A DNA stretch of 64,000 nucleotides from positions 2,941,590-3,005,589 of the forward strand of contig KL197709.1 of assembly GCA_000697665.1 (NCBI GenBank), written 5' to 3'. The number at the start of each line of letters is the position of its first letter. The stretch's first letter is position 1. The stretch comes from Jaapia argillacea MUCL 33604 (Eukaryota; Basidiomycota; Agaricomycetes; Jaapiales; Jaapiaceae). Below, in pieces: positions 1 through 11,442 of this stretch. The notes beneath the pieces are model-generated. The model made no database searches, was not told the DNA's origin, and saw only the letters and a list, made by a program, of their open reading frames with translations. A program made the position numbers and the translations under genes.

Positions 1-699
1 GGCAGCAGCGCTGGAGGAGGAGTGCGAGTAGCAATCAAGGAGTAATGAGGTCGACCGATGACACACAAGAGTGGCTGGTTTGGAATAGACCAGCTCAAGA
101 CTGAGGTTTGCATTAAGACGGTACAAGCTTATATACTACATGGCTAGCTAAGAATAGTCCGATGGTGCAATAAGGCGTCATACTGAGATCTTAATGCTAC
201 TGGTTAGAATACTAACGAATGTTCTACAGGTCAGGTGATCAAAGACAAAAGAACGTGACAGTTTGGGAGACTTAGATGGAATCGAGATGTTATTTGAACA
301 AGAAATAAGACTTGGGAAAGTTGAGCGCTCCACGAGTTGAGTGCGCTCCCGCAAACGGTGCGCGCGGGAATAAAAGTGCACTTTGACCGTCATACTTCTG
401 TGCGATGAAAGCGCCCAGCTCAGAGCTAACTCCGATGGCTTCAATTCGGCAAGATCGTCGAAAGACGGGTCACTGCTGAGGGTCAAGTCAAGGGAACAAG
501 GGAGAGGCCAAGAAAAATATAGCATACACTGCGCAAATCCACCTCACTGTCAATTCTGAGGGGAATGTCTGCTAGCGGTTGCAATCGTGAGTGGATGGAG
601 CGAAAGGGTGTGACAACGGTTGTGACAAGTCAATTTACTCTTCATCTTCGCACCTTCAAGGTCAGCTAGGAGGTCGTCTGGCTGCTTGGGGTTTCAGCC
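1..699. other. Left edge and upstream region of IMP3, no supported gene
   Basis: No recognisable gene. A minus-strand ATG reading frame of 115 codons (178-525) lies head-to-head with IMP3, but it shows no family motif and no splice support, so I do not call it. The segment probably contains the IMP3 promoter and perhaps the end of an unseen neighbour at the window edge. Confidence 0.4.
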
Positions 700-1536
700 A
701 TGGTGCGCCAATTCAAGTACCACGAGCAGAAGCTTCTCAAGAAAGTCGACTTTCTGAACGTGAGTGGCCTATGAATGTCTTCCTGAGGTCCTGCTTGCGA
801 ATTGGAAGGTAGTGGAAGCAAGATGCTGGTCTTCGGGAAATCAAGGTTATGCGAAGATACCACATACAGGACAGAGAGGACTACCACAAGTGAGTCCATT
901 TTGCTCATGGCGAGATTCTCTTGGAGCTGACACCTATCAAGATACAACAAACTGTGCGGCTCCTTGCGGTCCCATGCCCACCGACTGTCGCTCCTACCTG
1001 CTCAAGACCCGTTTCGTGCCCGGATGGAGGGCCAACTCTTATCGAAGTTGTATGACATGGGCGTGTTGAACTCCACCGCAAAGTTGAGTGATGTGGAAAA
1101 CAAACTCACTGTCGCCGCGTTTTGTCGGAGACGGCTAGCCGTCTTTATGTGCATGTCCAAAATGGCAGAGACCGTTAGTGCTGTGAGTATTTGCTATTTT
1201 CATATATCCTAGATTGTCTCCAACTCTGATGCACATCTCCGTTGTCGAGGTAGGCCGTAAAGTTCATTGAACAAGGGCATATTCGGGTTGGACCCGATAA
1301 TGTTACCGATCCGGCTTATCTTGTTACGAGGTATGCTTCCCCGCTTCTTGAATTCGTCTCCACCTTCTGACCCAGGAGAGTTCCCAGACACATGGAAGAC
1401 TTCGTCACTTGGGTAGATACCTCCAAGGTGAAGAGGACAATTATGAGCTACAACGACGAGGTATAATTGTTGTCCAGCTTTCCCAGACTTTTACTGACGG
1501 TAGTCATGATAGCTCGACGACTTCGATTTATTGTGA
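700..1536 (+). CDS. IMP3: U3 snoRNP protein IMP3 (uS4-like)
   Basis: The product binds U3 snoRNA and helps base-pair it to pre-rRNA during early 18S rRNA processing in the nucleolus (known for the family). Spliced model: 700-759, 813-889, 942-1182, 1254-1330, 1388-1460, 1513-1536, giving 183 residues, almost exactly the human length of 184. The start [20 protein letters not shown] is diagnostic. The middle has the S4-type RNA-binding part ([13 protein letters not shown]), then a [20 protein letters not shown]-like stretch, and the end [15 protein letters not shown] matches the family. All five introns are short GT-AG introns, and the frame closes perfectly. The fifth acceptor was placed at 1387 because it restores the conserved T-R-x-M-E-D join. 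Confidence 0.95.
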
Positions 1537-2159
1537 TTGGGACATATATGGTTCCCTCTTGCCTACGTAGTGTAAGTTGCGATTGCCACGTTTAGTCCTC
1601 TCCACTGCTGACTTCTGTCGCAAACGATATAGATCGACGAGCCAATCGCAGCCTTCGCGGGATGTTTCCGAATCGATGATCCGGGCTCCTGACAAGATCA
1701 TGACCTGGTGATGAGATTGGCAGCTATGGTGTGAGATAGCAGTTGGCCGCTTGACGTCTCTGTAGGAGTGCTCTGCAGGCTAGGATAGATAGTATAGTGC
1801 CGTACGTATATGTAGAAAGCTGTACTAGAAGGAATGCGACAATAGTGCGTTATCTGCGAGGTGTATCGGCCGACGCGTGGCATATTGTGTGGTTCGCAAG
1901 CGTGTGAGCGACCTTGACCAAGTTGGGTCGGCCTCGTTCCGCGTCACTGTTGGCAGGTCTTTGCCCGCCGCCGTCGTTGTTCCCAGCGTCCTTCTCCTCT
2001 TTGCTCCTCCCTACAAACTTTTCCTCGGTCCTCTTATCGCAGCGGTTCGCCCTTGGGTTCATGCCATCCAACTCGTCGAATCTCCGGTGGCCACTATCCT
2101 CTTAAATCTCGCCATTTCGGTGCTGGTGGTCGCATTTTCTCTTGTCTTTTCCCCGCTGC
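1537..2159. other. Intergenic, pyrimidine-rich promoter/5' UTR of next gene
   Basis: No gene supported. Bases around 1960-2010 and 2030-2155 are pyrimidine-rich, as is common just upstream of start codons in mushroom genes. An open frame of 112 codons here begins at GTG, overlaps the next gene and looks like UTR. Confidence 0.4.
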
Positions 2160-5100
2160 ATGTCCACGACCCAGTCTCACATTCAAGTCACGACCGAGAC
2201 TCCCCACAGTCTTGAACATCAACAAAGTCGTCTGCCGATGAACCCTATGTTGCGACAACAGCAGGGCATGCCTCATCTTCCCTCGGGAATGATGCTAGGT
2301 TCGCAGCACTTCCTCCCAGCGCAACAACCCCCCGGACAGCAAGTTCAGGCTCAGCCACACATGGCCCTTTTGCAGAATAACCCCAATTCAAACCCGCCAC
2401 TGAGTCTTTTTCCAGGCGCTCAATCAAACCTCCCAGGTCACAATCCCGCCCAGCTACAATCGCTTCAGATGCAGCAAGCAAATAGTGCTCATCGCAAACA
2501 GACGAACGCACTATTACAGCAGGCGCAGATCGCACAGGGCATCGTTTCTAACCAGGGCGGATTAAGCCTTGGCTCACAAATGAACGGGTCGTTGCACTCT
2601 CAGTTCGCTTTGGGATTTCCTGGTGGGATGATGCCGCAGCAGCAGCAGGGGCAGAACGCACAGATTCGAAGGGTCGTGTCGCAACCTGCAGCGATGAATC
2701 AGACGACCAGTAATCTAGGGGCGATGCCCACTGCAGGAGGTCCTATAGGTGGGATGGGGATGGGTGGTCCGCAGATGACCACGCACCTGCGGCAGCAGCA
2801 GCATCAAATGGGTCTACGAATGCAGGCGCAACCGCCCCAGCAACCCATGTCAGGGCAGATGTCACCTGAGGTTATGGCGCTAAGACAGAGTCACCCTCAG
2901 GGGAATGTTGGTATGGCGCCTAACGTTGCTAGAACATCCTCCGCCCAGCAGTTAATGGGGAACCTTGCTCAACCACCATCAATTACGCAAGGTCATCCAG
3001 GTGGTATGCCGCAAGGGCTTCCAAACTCCTTTCAGAATTCGATGACTATGCCGCACCAACACCAGCAAAACCCGATAGCTGCATCTCCCCGGCCAGGATC
3101 TCGACATCAGCCTCACACTCCGGGTAGCATGCCTATGACGAATCCCGTGCCTTCACAGGGGTCTCGTGCGCGGAGTACAGAGAACTCGATGATCATGAAC
3201 TTTAGCAATCCCTCATTCCCACAAAATATCACACCTAACCCTCGAATGCCTACGGGTAACAGCACATTCACTTATCCATCTCCGACTGCCAGCCAAGAAA
3301 TGGGGCAGCCCATGTCTGGTGGTCTCATGAACCCTGGTGGGCCGTCGAATCAAGCGAACTTTGCGCTGACGACGACGCCTGCTCAGCAGTTTGAGCAGAT
3401 GCACCAGCGAAATGGCGAGAATTTCACCTCCCATTTCAATGTGCCGATGCAGGCAAATGCCCCTCCTCGACCACCGTCACAAGCTCAGCACCCGTCACTC
3501 CCCTTATCACAACAACCTCATCACCACTCACCCCATCATCAGTCTGATCAAGTGAACGGACACGTCCCCCAGCCACAGAGACCGCAGTCCCAGCCTCAAC
3601 CCGGGCCCCTTCCTTCGCAACAACCATCGCATCCACGCACGCCGCGGGTTTCCCAAACCCAACTCCCTAACGCGGGTCTCGCACAAGCGGGCCGATTACA
3701 AACAGGTCCACCTCAGCATCCAGCCCCTCCCCCTCCTCAGCAGCAGCAACCTCCCTCGCAACCACAGCTACCCCCGCAGCCCTCACTCCTTGGCCAGCCT
3801 CTACAACGTCCGCCTGGGGCAAATGCTGTAGCTCCGTCAGCGTTACCCGTGACGGGAGCTCCTTCAAATCCGTCTCAACCTGGCGCATCGCAGTCCCAAG
3901 CTGCTGTCCAGCGCCCGCCAGCTCTGTGCGATCATTCTTTGTTTCTTCAACTGCTCCCTTGCTCATATACTTGAAAAGGACGCAACATCCTGTTGGATCG
4001 GGTCAAGGGCTGATACGACTGCTACAATTCAGCGGCATTTTGTCGGTGGAGAGTAAAGTGGTCAGTTCCGATTCAATCTCACCATAGTGTGCAATCTGAC
4101 GTGTCTCACGGTGTCTTCTACTAGAAATTACGGCTGGAGTATTGGGATCAAATTGTCGACGAATACTTTACTCGAGATTCACAACTGAAGTTGACCCTGT
4201 GGAAGGACAACCAGCGGAATGAAGCGAAACCCTTTGGTCTGTTGCCACATGTCATCTTATCCATCACATTCTAATACATCGTTCTGTCTCTTTTCAGAAA
4301 TCGGCGTTCCCATTCTTCCTCGGTTTTTTCTCGTTACCCATCAGTCTGGAGTCAAATCCATGAATCTCTCTCTAGATGGTGCCCGAGAACGAATATATGC
4401 CCCTGGCCACGCTGTCGTCGAATGCGTATCCGCGGTCTGGACATATAAATATACGAACGGCTACACGATCACTCTCCGCGGTCCACTGACGGCGCATGTC
4501 CTTATTGTTCCCAATAGTTCACAACCTCCGACATCTACAGCACAAGCCCAGCCGCCATGGTCGCTGAAGTTCGATCAGATCCAATTTGACGCGAACTTTC
4601 ATGACAAGTATATTTCTCTGGAAGCTATCCAAGGGCCACATATCACCGAGACCCCTCGCTTGCGAAATGCAGCGGTTAATGGGACCCCTTCCGATGACAA
4701 AAAGTACGAAGAACCTCGAATAATCATTGACCGCGCGGTGATTCCTGGTGAGCCTGTGAACGCCTTTGGCATCCCGCAGGCCACGATGCGATGCTTGGAG
4801 GTATGTATTCTTTACTGATTGGTTCTCCTCTGCTTGTATTCAACACTATATTACTAGCTGGCAGAGAGCGTAGCGCAGATGGGTGAACTGATTCAATTCG
4901 CCAACCGGACGAAATTGGGACCCCTAGGTGCGTCCTGCACTCGTATTCCATCTCTTTCTCGATAGTGACGCCATTCTTCAGACGCCCTCAAGTCCCTGGC
5001 TCAACAACTGCGTGAAACGCAGTCGCAAAATCCAAATCCCAGCGGTCAATCTGCTGGGGGATTGAGTACCGGGAAGGCTCCCATTGCCCAAGGCGGTCAA

Positions 5101-5496
5101 CTGACCGCCAGTGGCTCCTTCAGTATCGGCACACCTGCTCCTCTTGCCTCATCGTCAACTTTATATGCCGGAGCAACGTCATCGATGGCCATGGCTCCTT
5201 CCGGTTCACAAGCCGGCCCTTCGAATCCTCCCCAAAACGCACCACCCGTCCCTCCAGACGGTTCCCCTGCCCGACAGAACAAAGCTCCACCTCCGCCCCC
5301 TCCTGGACCCCTGCCGCCAACCTCTACCCCCACCATGGCGTCAGCCTCCACTCCATCCGCGTCGACACCTTCAGTAGCTCCTGCGACATTGAAGCGAAAA
5401 GCGGATAATGGAGCGCCTACGACACCCACGACAGACCACGCTCCGCCGGCGAAGCGCCCAACGCGTAAACGTGGTCGGACGACAGGAGGCGGATAA
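2160..5496 (+). CDS. LIM-domain-binding (LDB/SEUSS-type) transcriptional co-regulator
   Basis: Large nuclear adaptor. The first ~560 residues are Gln/Pro/Met/Asn-rich and low in complexity, as in fungal and plant SEUSS-like co-regulators. They are followed by a conserved LIM-binding core: LLIYLKRTQHP, then GLIRLLQFSGIL, LRLEYWDQIVDEYF, LTLWKDNQRNEAKPFEIG and LPRFFLVTHQSGV. A Pro/Ala/Ser-rich tail ends in basic residues (KRPTRKRGRTTGGG). Proposed exons: 2160-3828, 3894-4060, 4125-4236, 4298-4800, 4858-4927, 4982-5496, about 1,011 residues. The ATG at 2160 was chosen because the longer frame upstream begins at TTG. The least certain join is the first intron. A frame change is required before LLIYLKR, and 3829-3893 is the GT-AG intron of the right length that I favour. 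Fungal relatives regulate filamentation and adhesion, but that role is inferred. Confidence 0.85.
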
Positions 5497-5832
5497 TTAT
5501 TGCACTTTCATTTCTTCCGCCATTTTTGTCTGATCTGTTCTTGATCTGCATCATCCATCGAGTGTTAATCGTTGCGCTTTGCATTACTTAGATTGATTGT
5601 ATTCTATATCACACTTGTCTTAGGGTATCTTCCTCGTGGTATGACCGTTTGTTAGCAGAGTGGTGGATCTGTCTTATCAGTTTTTTTATTTATTCACACT
5701 GTACTCGTAGCACCGAACTTTCAGCGAACGCAGCTGCAAACACATTTCAGGGAGATGTGGGCGCTTGTGTGAATGAAATTGTGACATATAAGGAAACAAA
5801 TGCCCAAAAAAGTAGATGAGATCAGCATCATG
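5497..5832. other. Convergent 3' intergenic region
   Basis: This AT-richer spacer lies between two convergent genes and should hold both 3' UTRs and polyadenylation signals. No coding content seen. Confidence 0.5.
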
Positions 5833-8800
5833 TTACTGCTCGTGGCTGAAATCACATTGGTCGCCATATTTGCACCTGGAGACCACAGGAATTAGTTTCT
5901 ATCACTCAGGTATCACTGAGGTTCAATGCTCGCCTTCCTTGTGCAAAGAAACTGCATGGTTTTCTACTACGTCTAGGTTCACCGCGTCCTCGCCCCCGTC
6001 CTCGCCCCCGGCCCCTCCCTTCCCATTCTTTGTCAGATGACCACCGCCGTTCTCGCGTGTCGTCTGAATATCCTGGCTGGGGGTCGGAGTAGTGATTTTG
6101 ACTCCAGGTCTGGTCCGCGCCTGAGTAAGAGCCTTGCGGGGGAGCGGAACCTTGTCCGAAGAGTGATGGCTGCGCCATAGCGATCGCTTGAGCCTGCTGG
6201 ATGAGTTGCTGCAGCTGCTCGTTCGGTAGATTCTGTAGAGTTTGCATGGATGACAGTAGGTTAGGGTCGACGCCGAACGCCTTCCCGTCTGCGGCTTGGC
6301 CGTTTACAAGCGGCGCAACGTCCATGGACATATCGGTCGATCCTGCAGAAAGTTGTCCGACGAGTGTAGCAACTGATGGCATACCCTGATCAGCAGGTGG
6401 ACCACTCCAAAATACCGAATCCACTTCCGGTCCCGTCAACATTACTTTAACCTCCACATCAACCTGGTCCTCCGGAATCTGGTTGGAAGGTTCAGCAGGA
6501 GTGTCGGGTATCTGAGCCGCAGACATGTATAAAGCGCTCAGAGCAGTCTGTTCCCGCTGCTCCTGAGTACCCCTTTCCTGACTCTCCTCCCCTCGAGGTC
6601 GAAGATCGATGTCTGTTGGTATGTCAATCACTGCGTAATGGAGAATCAGTAACGAGAAAACCCTTGAGAAGAATTCTGTTGCTTACGAAGTGGCTCTGAC
6701 CAATCGATAACTTCTTCGAACAAGTGGGCGTGCAAGGCAGCCCCTTCGCCTCTGTCCAGATCGCGGATGTTGTGGGTATGATGCATGCCCTGTGTACCAA
6801 CGCCAAAAAGTGCGCATAATTAATGTACAGTACAGACGGCAACGAAATGGGAATGAAGTGCTGACATCTACTGGGTCATCATCATAGACAGCCCGTTCGA
6901 TAAGCCTTATAGCTTCCAATTGGCCCTCCACAGCCCACGTAACAGATTTCTTCTTCTTACCCGATTTCGAGAGGGTCGAAATCGACGGAGGTGTGCCGAC
7001 AGAGGGAGCAGGAGGGGGAGTTGGAGCAACAGGTGAAGGTTTCCGTGCCTTCGCCATATCCTTTAGGGCCTCCTGGAAGGGGTCGATGGCAGACGGTTGC
7101 GCGACGTTGAAATCAGGTTCCTTCTTCACCCCGACGGGAACTGGAGCCTTCTTGAAACTGGGGAGTTTCGGCTTCGGCTTCGGAGCTGAAAAGAACGACG
7201 AGTCTGATTTCGCGTCCTTCACATTTGTGACCACAGGTTTCGCCTCTCTTTTCACCGCGACGGGCCTCTGGGGCGGAACAGCTGAAATTGCCACCTTCTT
7301 CGCAGGAGGAGCGGTTTTCGTGGAAGGAGGCTCAGACAGTTTGCGCTTCTTCACCTTCATGTCTATGCGCAGAAAGTAATTTAATTATTGGTATTGAAGA
7401 ACAGACGGACGTGACTCACCCTCTACCTCAGTCTCGTCTGCTTTTTTCGAAGGGCCGTCTGCGACCGCAGTTAACATTTGTCGCCACTTTCGCTCGAGAT
7501 TCGAAGCCATATCCTTGATCGCTGATTTCGGGAAGAGAAACATAAAGCAAAACGCAGAAAAGTTAGATACATGAATTTCATCGTCTCAAGAAGGCCTCGC
7601 GGAATGGTTCGCATGCTTAAAAGGGTACAAAGGATGAACGACCCAAAGCGTGTCTCTCTATTCACGACGATGGATGATAAGGTGGAAACCAGAAAACATT
7701 TTCTTGGAAGCACAGATGACGACTCTCGCACGTCAATGGATCGAGTTGGCCAGGAAATTAACTCACCCGGTGCTGGAGGATCTTTTGTTAACTTCACGAT
7801 CAGCTTGCCAAGTTTTGAAGCTTTCAGCGAGTCCAACGTCAGAGGTAACCGGTCGATAATCTAGCACGATTAATCCCAAGTGTGATTCATCAAGAGGGAG
7901 TTTCCAGCGGTATGGGAGATGAACTCACGTGTAGCAAGGGCATGATCGTCTCTACCATCGCATTATCCGCCTTTCCCGTGTAAGCCGCCTTGAGCCACTC
8001 CCGCGTGATATCCATCGCTTCCGTATTCTCAGACCAGGCTCGGAAATAATGATTACCAGCATTGTCCCGAATCTTCGTCAATATTTCCGACCGTAACGGT
8101 CCGTCGATATCTTGTGAGCCGTAATCATCAAGGAATCTAACGAGGGATTGGACGGCCCCAGCCCCTGTGAACGCCGTTGGATAAAGGAGGGGCCTGATGT
8201 TGTTTTGTAATTGCTCCTTCTTAGCTTGAGGGGAAATGGCTTGTGGCGACGGCGCGGGAGGTTGTAGGGAGCCGTAGAACGACGACGCGGAGATTGCATT
8301 GAGGGAGGATCCGGTCATGAGAGCGTGAGGAGAAAGAGTGCCTTGTTGCGATTGCTGCTGATGCTGTTGTTGTTGTGCGGAAGGATAAAAATGCGAAGGT
8401 TGTACATATGCAGGATTAATAGTAGACAGTGCTGAAGGATGCAAGTGTTGATATTGGTATTGAGTGATGGGTGGTTGTGGTTGTGGCGGGGATTGAGAGG
8501 CTGAATGAAGATTGGGTGAATGCTGCGAATACCGGTGGATGCCATTAGAGGAGGTGCCGTTCATGGTTGTCAATGCAGGGCTATTGTGGACGGATCACAC
8601 GATTAAGTATCGGTTTGAACGAAACGAACAATGAACATACTCGATCATCATTTGCGAAGTGCTTGGCTGGCTCTGCACCTGCGACGAACTCCCCGGACTT
8701 GTTGCCCCATTTAAAGTGGAATAACTTGATAATGGGACCTGGCCTGAGGGAGTAGGCCATGGAGCGCTATACGGTACGCCATTATACGGCCCAGGGGCGC

Positions 8801-9203
8801 TCGAAGGGTAGAAATTATAGTGCGAATATGAGTTGGCGAAGGGTGATTGGGTTGAAGGCGACATTGGTGACGTTGCAGTTGAGGGACCTGCATGCGAGCC
8901 GTCAACAACTTGGCATAATCACCGTGCAAGAGCGCAAGCCCCTCGCCACTGAAAAAGCGAGGTATTCATGTGGAACATTTGCTCACCCGATATACCGTCC
9001 AGCGTAAAGTCACTCAGGTCCAAAATCGATTGTTGGGCGCTAGTCAATGCACCATTGGGGGCGCCGGAACTGGGATCCTTCCAGTCATGACTTTGGGAGT
9101 TTCTCCCGTCATGAGCGGACGAGGAGGATTCTGGGAGGTGGTGTTGTGAATGGTGCTGAGGCTGCGCAAGCCATGCAGCCGCAGGATTGGTGTATGAATC
9201 CAT
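5833..9203 (-). CDS. PNUTS-like PP1 regulatory subunit (TFIIS N-domain, RVxF motif, CCCH finger)
   Basis: Probable fungal counterpart of PPP1R10/PNUTS, the nuclear scaffold that targets protein phosphatase 1 to RNA polymerase II and the 3'-end machinery. Exons, listed from the start codon: 9203-8987, 8887-8641, 8580-7929, 7860-7767, 7521-7420, 7362-6872, 6789-6687, 6630-5934, 5875-5833, which give 881 residues (human 940). Domains in order: Gln/Ser/Pro-rich start; a helical TFIIS N-terminal/LW domain (about 275-450, with SLKASKLGKLIVKLTK); a Lys/Pro-rich linker; a PP1-docking motif KKSVTW followed by AVEGQLEAIRLIE (about 575-600), closely resembling PNUTS TVTWPEEGKLRE; an RG-rich stretch; and a C-terminal C-x7-C-x5-C-x3-H finger. 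The finger appears only if the last intron (5876-5933) uses a GC donor. Without it the protein ends in unrelated residues. Confidence 0.88.
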
Positions 9204-9920
9204 TGAGTCCGTGCGTTTCCTTTCCCACTCGCTGCAACTTTTGCGCTGGCAAAATCACTACGACAGCTTATTTCTGTGCAAAATGAAGGATGAAAAAGAG
9301 CAGCGAACGAGCGACCGAGACAGAATGGGCCTCCGACGCCTGGTATCACCTTCGCTGAGACTGAGCCGTGTTTTGGGCTGCGTTCAACGATTTCTAGCTG
9401 GTAAGTTGACGGCAACCACTTTCAAACTCAGCTTACATCTCCTCCTCAACCCCTACCTGCCATATCCAGCTCCCATTCTCACACTTATTACCGCCAACAG
9501 TCCAGACAATCATAACAAATTCCTTTATAAAGCCACAAGCGCCTTTGAATGGTTCGTTGAATACTTGGACGGCGATGGTACCGCGGTTGGCGCACAAGAT
9601 GTTTCGAGAGCCTTTTGCTTACTGGCAAAGGTCATTCGCAAGAGCAAATCCACAATAAATTGTTCAAAAATAATCTATGAGTGACGATTTGGAATGGCTT
9701 GAGTGGGGTTCGAACCTAATCGTAATCGCAAATAGAGAACAACTTGAACTGATCATAAAAAAGATTACAAACCGCGCGTTTCACTTGTTGACTCCCCTTC
9801 ACTCCCACAACGTAAAGTAAGAAAAATTTGTATCCTCACGGTTCAACCACAGCGCCTTCAACTTCTGCCATCATAGCTCGAGTTCAACGCGTCCTCGACG
9901 CGTCTCAACTCCTCTGAAAC
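9204..9920. other. Divergent promoter region (PNUTS-like / HMG-box)
   Basis: This spacer between two divergently transcribed genes carries no supported coding sequence. A 165-codon frame over 9187-9684 runs into the start of the minus-strand gene and has no family signal. A tRNA-like GGTTCGAACC box near 9706 has no matching stems. Confidence 0.5.
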
Positions 9921-11003
9921 ATGGCTCACAACGCAGATGGCCACCAAACCGCTGCTCATTTCGAGCTCACAAAGATGCAGGTACGTAGGTGGCCCTCATC
10001 GGCGCGTCGCTCGACACCAACAAACCTCTGCAGCTCATCACTGGACTAAACTCTGTCGCCGAGTCGATGCGAGCGTGTGCCAATCTCGCTGAATCATTCT
10101 CGAAGCTAGTCAACACTGTTTCCCTCGACGGCAACGGGATCACAATCGCAAATGGTCACATCGCTCCCGCTCCAGCAGCTCGCTCTAGGAAACGAAAGGC
10201 TAACCTGACTCCCGAAGAGGAGGCGTTACTACCTGAGCCCAAGAAACGCAGGGAGAAGAAGGAGAAGGATCCTAATGCACCTAAGCGACCCCCATCTTCA
10301 TACCTGCTCTTCCAGAACGAGATTCGGAAACAAATCTCGGAGCAGAATCCCAACATGCCTAACAACGAGGTTTTGAAGCACATCTCGGCGAAGTGGAAGC
10401 AGATGACCCCAGACGAACGCGAGGTTAGTCTGCATCCTATTCGCTCATCAGTCTGGTGGGACGAGTTACTCATGATGTTCTTATTCCCTTCGTTCTCTTC
10501 TATCAGTCGTATGAGACGAGAGCAAAGTCTAAAAAAGCCGATTATGCTGCCGCCAAAGCTGCTTATGATGTTACTCTGGGCATCGTTCCCAAGACGAGCC
10601 CCGCACTCGCCGACGTACCCGCCGCTGCAGCTCCCTCATCACCCGTCATTACGGTACGTCTCCGAACCAGCCTTACAATACGTTCTCATACCCACTCACA
10701 TCATCGCATTTTGACCATTGACAGGCCAAACCCGCAAAATCGAAAGTCGCACCTGTAGTGGCCCCGGCTGCTACATCGGACGAAAGTGAATCATCTGAAC
10801 CAGATAGCGAAATCGAGCACGAAAAGGCGTCCACTGCTGCTGAGAGCTCTGATGAGGAGGAGGTAGATGATGACGACGATGATGATGAAGAAGAGGTGGC
10901 ACCCCCGCAACCTGCTCCCAAAAAGTCGGCGCCCAAGCACAAGGCTGCTCCGCCTCCACCCCCTGCTGCCAAAGAGAAGAAGACGAGGAAGGCTAAAGCC
11001 TGA
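9921..11003 (+). CDS. HMG-box chromatin protein
   Basis: A DNA-bending nuclear protein of 291 residues from exons 9921-9980, 10034-10423, 10507-10653 and 10725-11003. The HMG box (about 108-180) starts DPNAPKRPPSSYLLFQNEIR, continues with EVLKHISAKWKQMTPDERE and ends SYETRAKSKKADYAAAKAAY, the canonical NHP6/HMGB pattern. An upstream basic segment (KKRREKKEKD) would serve as a nuclear localisation signal. The tail is Ala/Pro-rich with an acidic run of about 17 Glu/Asp (EEEVDDDDDDDEEE) and a basic end (KEKKTRKAKA), like acidic-tailed HMGB proteins. The first exon codes only 20 residues. Its exact target sites are not visible, and the assignment is at family level only. Confidence 0.92.
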
Positions 11004-11442
11004 ACCTTGACAATGCCCTTACCTCTTACCACCATGCCAGTTCCGCGAGGCGATGGTGTTGACGTGGGGAAGTGTGGCGACGCGTTGTGTGATTTGTTCT
11101 CTCATTCTGGTGGTATTTTAGTTCGCGTTCCCAGTTCTTCTTATCTAATGATCATGTCTTCTATATTCCTTTCACTTATTCAACCAGACACGTTATACCA
11201 TGCACGATGAATCATTACCTGTGCTTTTATGTCTTTAGCATTTGTCCGAGTGCTTGGGCATTGACGGTGTCCAAGTTGTGTGTGCATCGGAAACGGCGTG
11301 TCGGATCCGGAACTCGGCTATGTGTCTGCGCAATCCAGTACAACTGAGCCTGATTAGCTGCGAATTCCCCGAGACCGAGCTATAAAGCCATATCAGGGGC
11401 CATCTTCTGACAATCATCCCTCTTTCCCGCTTTCAACGTACT
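11004..11442. other. Intergenic, 3' UTR of HMG-box gene and promoter of WW gene
   Basis: No gene seen. The right end holds a TATA box (see separate entry) and a pyrimidine-rich stretch just before the next start codon. Confidence 0.5.
11381..11386 (+). promoter_or_regulatory. TATA box of WW-domain gene
   Basis: TATAAA lies 57 bases upstream of the ATG at 11443, in a GC-balanced context, followed by a pyrimidine-rich initiator-like tract. Confidence 0.5.

Noticed and set aside
178-525. 115-codon minus-strand ATG frame facing IMP3
   Set aside because: No motif, no splice partner; could be chance.
1877-2215. 112-codon plus-strand frame
   Set aside because: Starts at GTG, overlaps the LIM-binding gene start in another frame and has UTR-like composition.
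9187-9684. 165-codon plus-strand frame
   Set aside because: Antisense to the PNUTS-like start and running through the promoter; no family signal.
9690-9730. tRNA-like GGTTCGAACC box
   Set aside because: No T-stem, anticodon stem or acceptor stem can be drawn on either strand.
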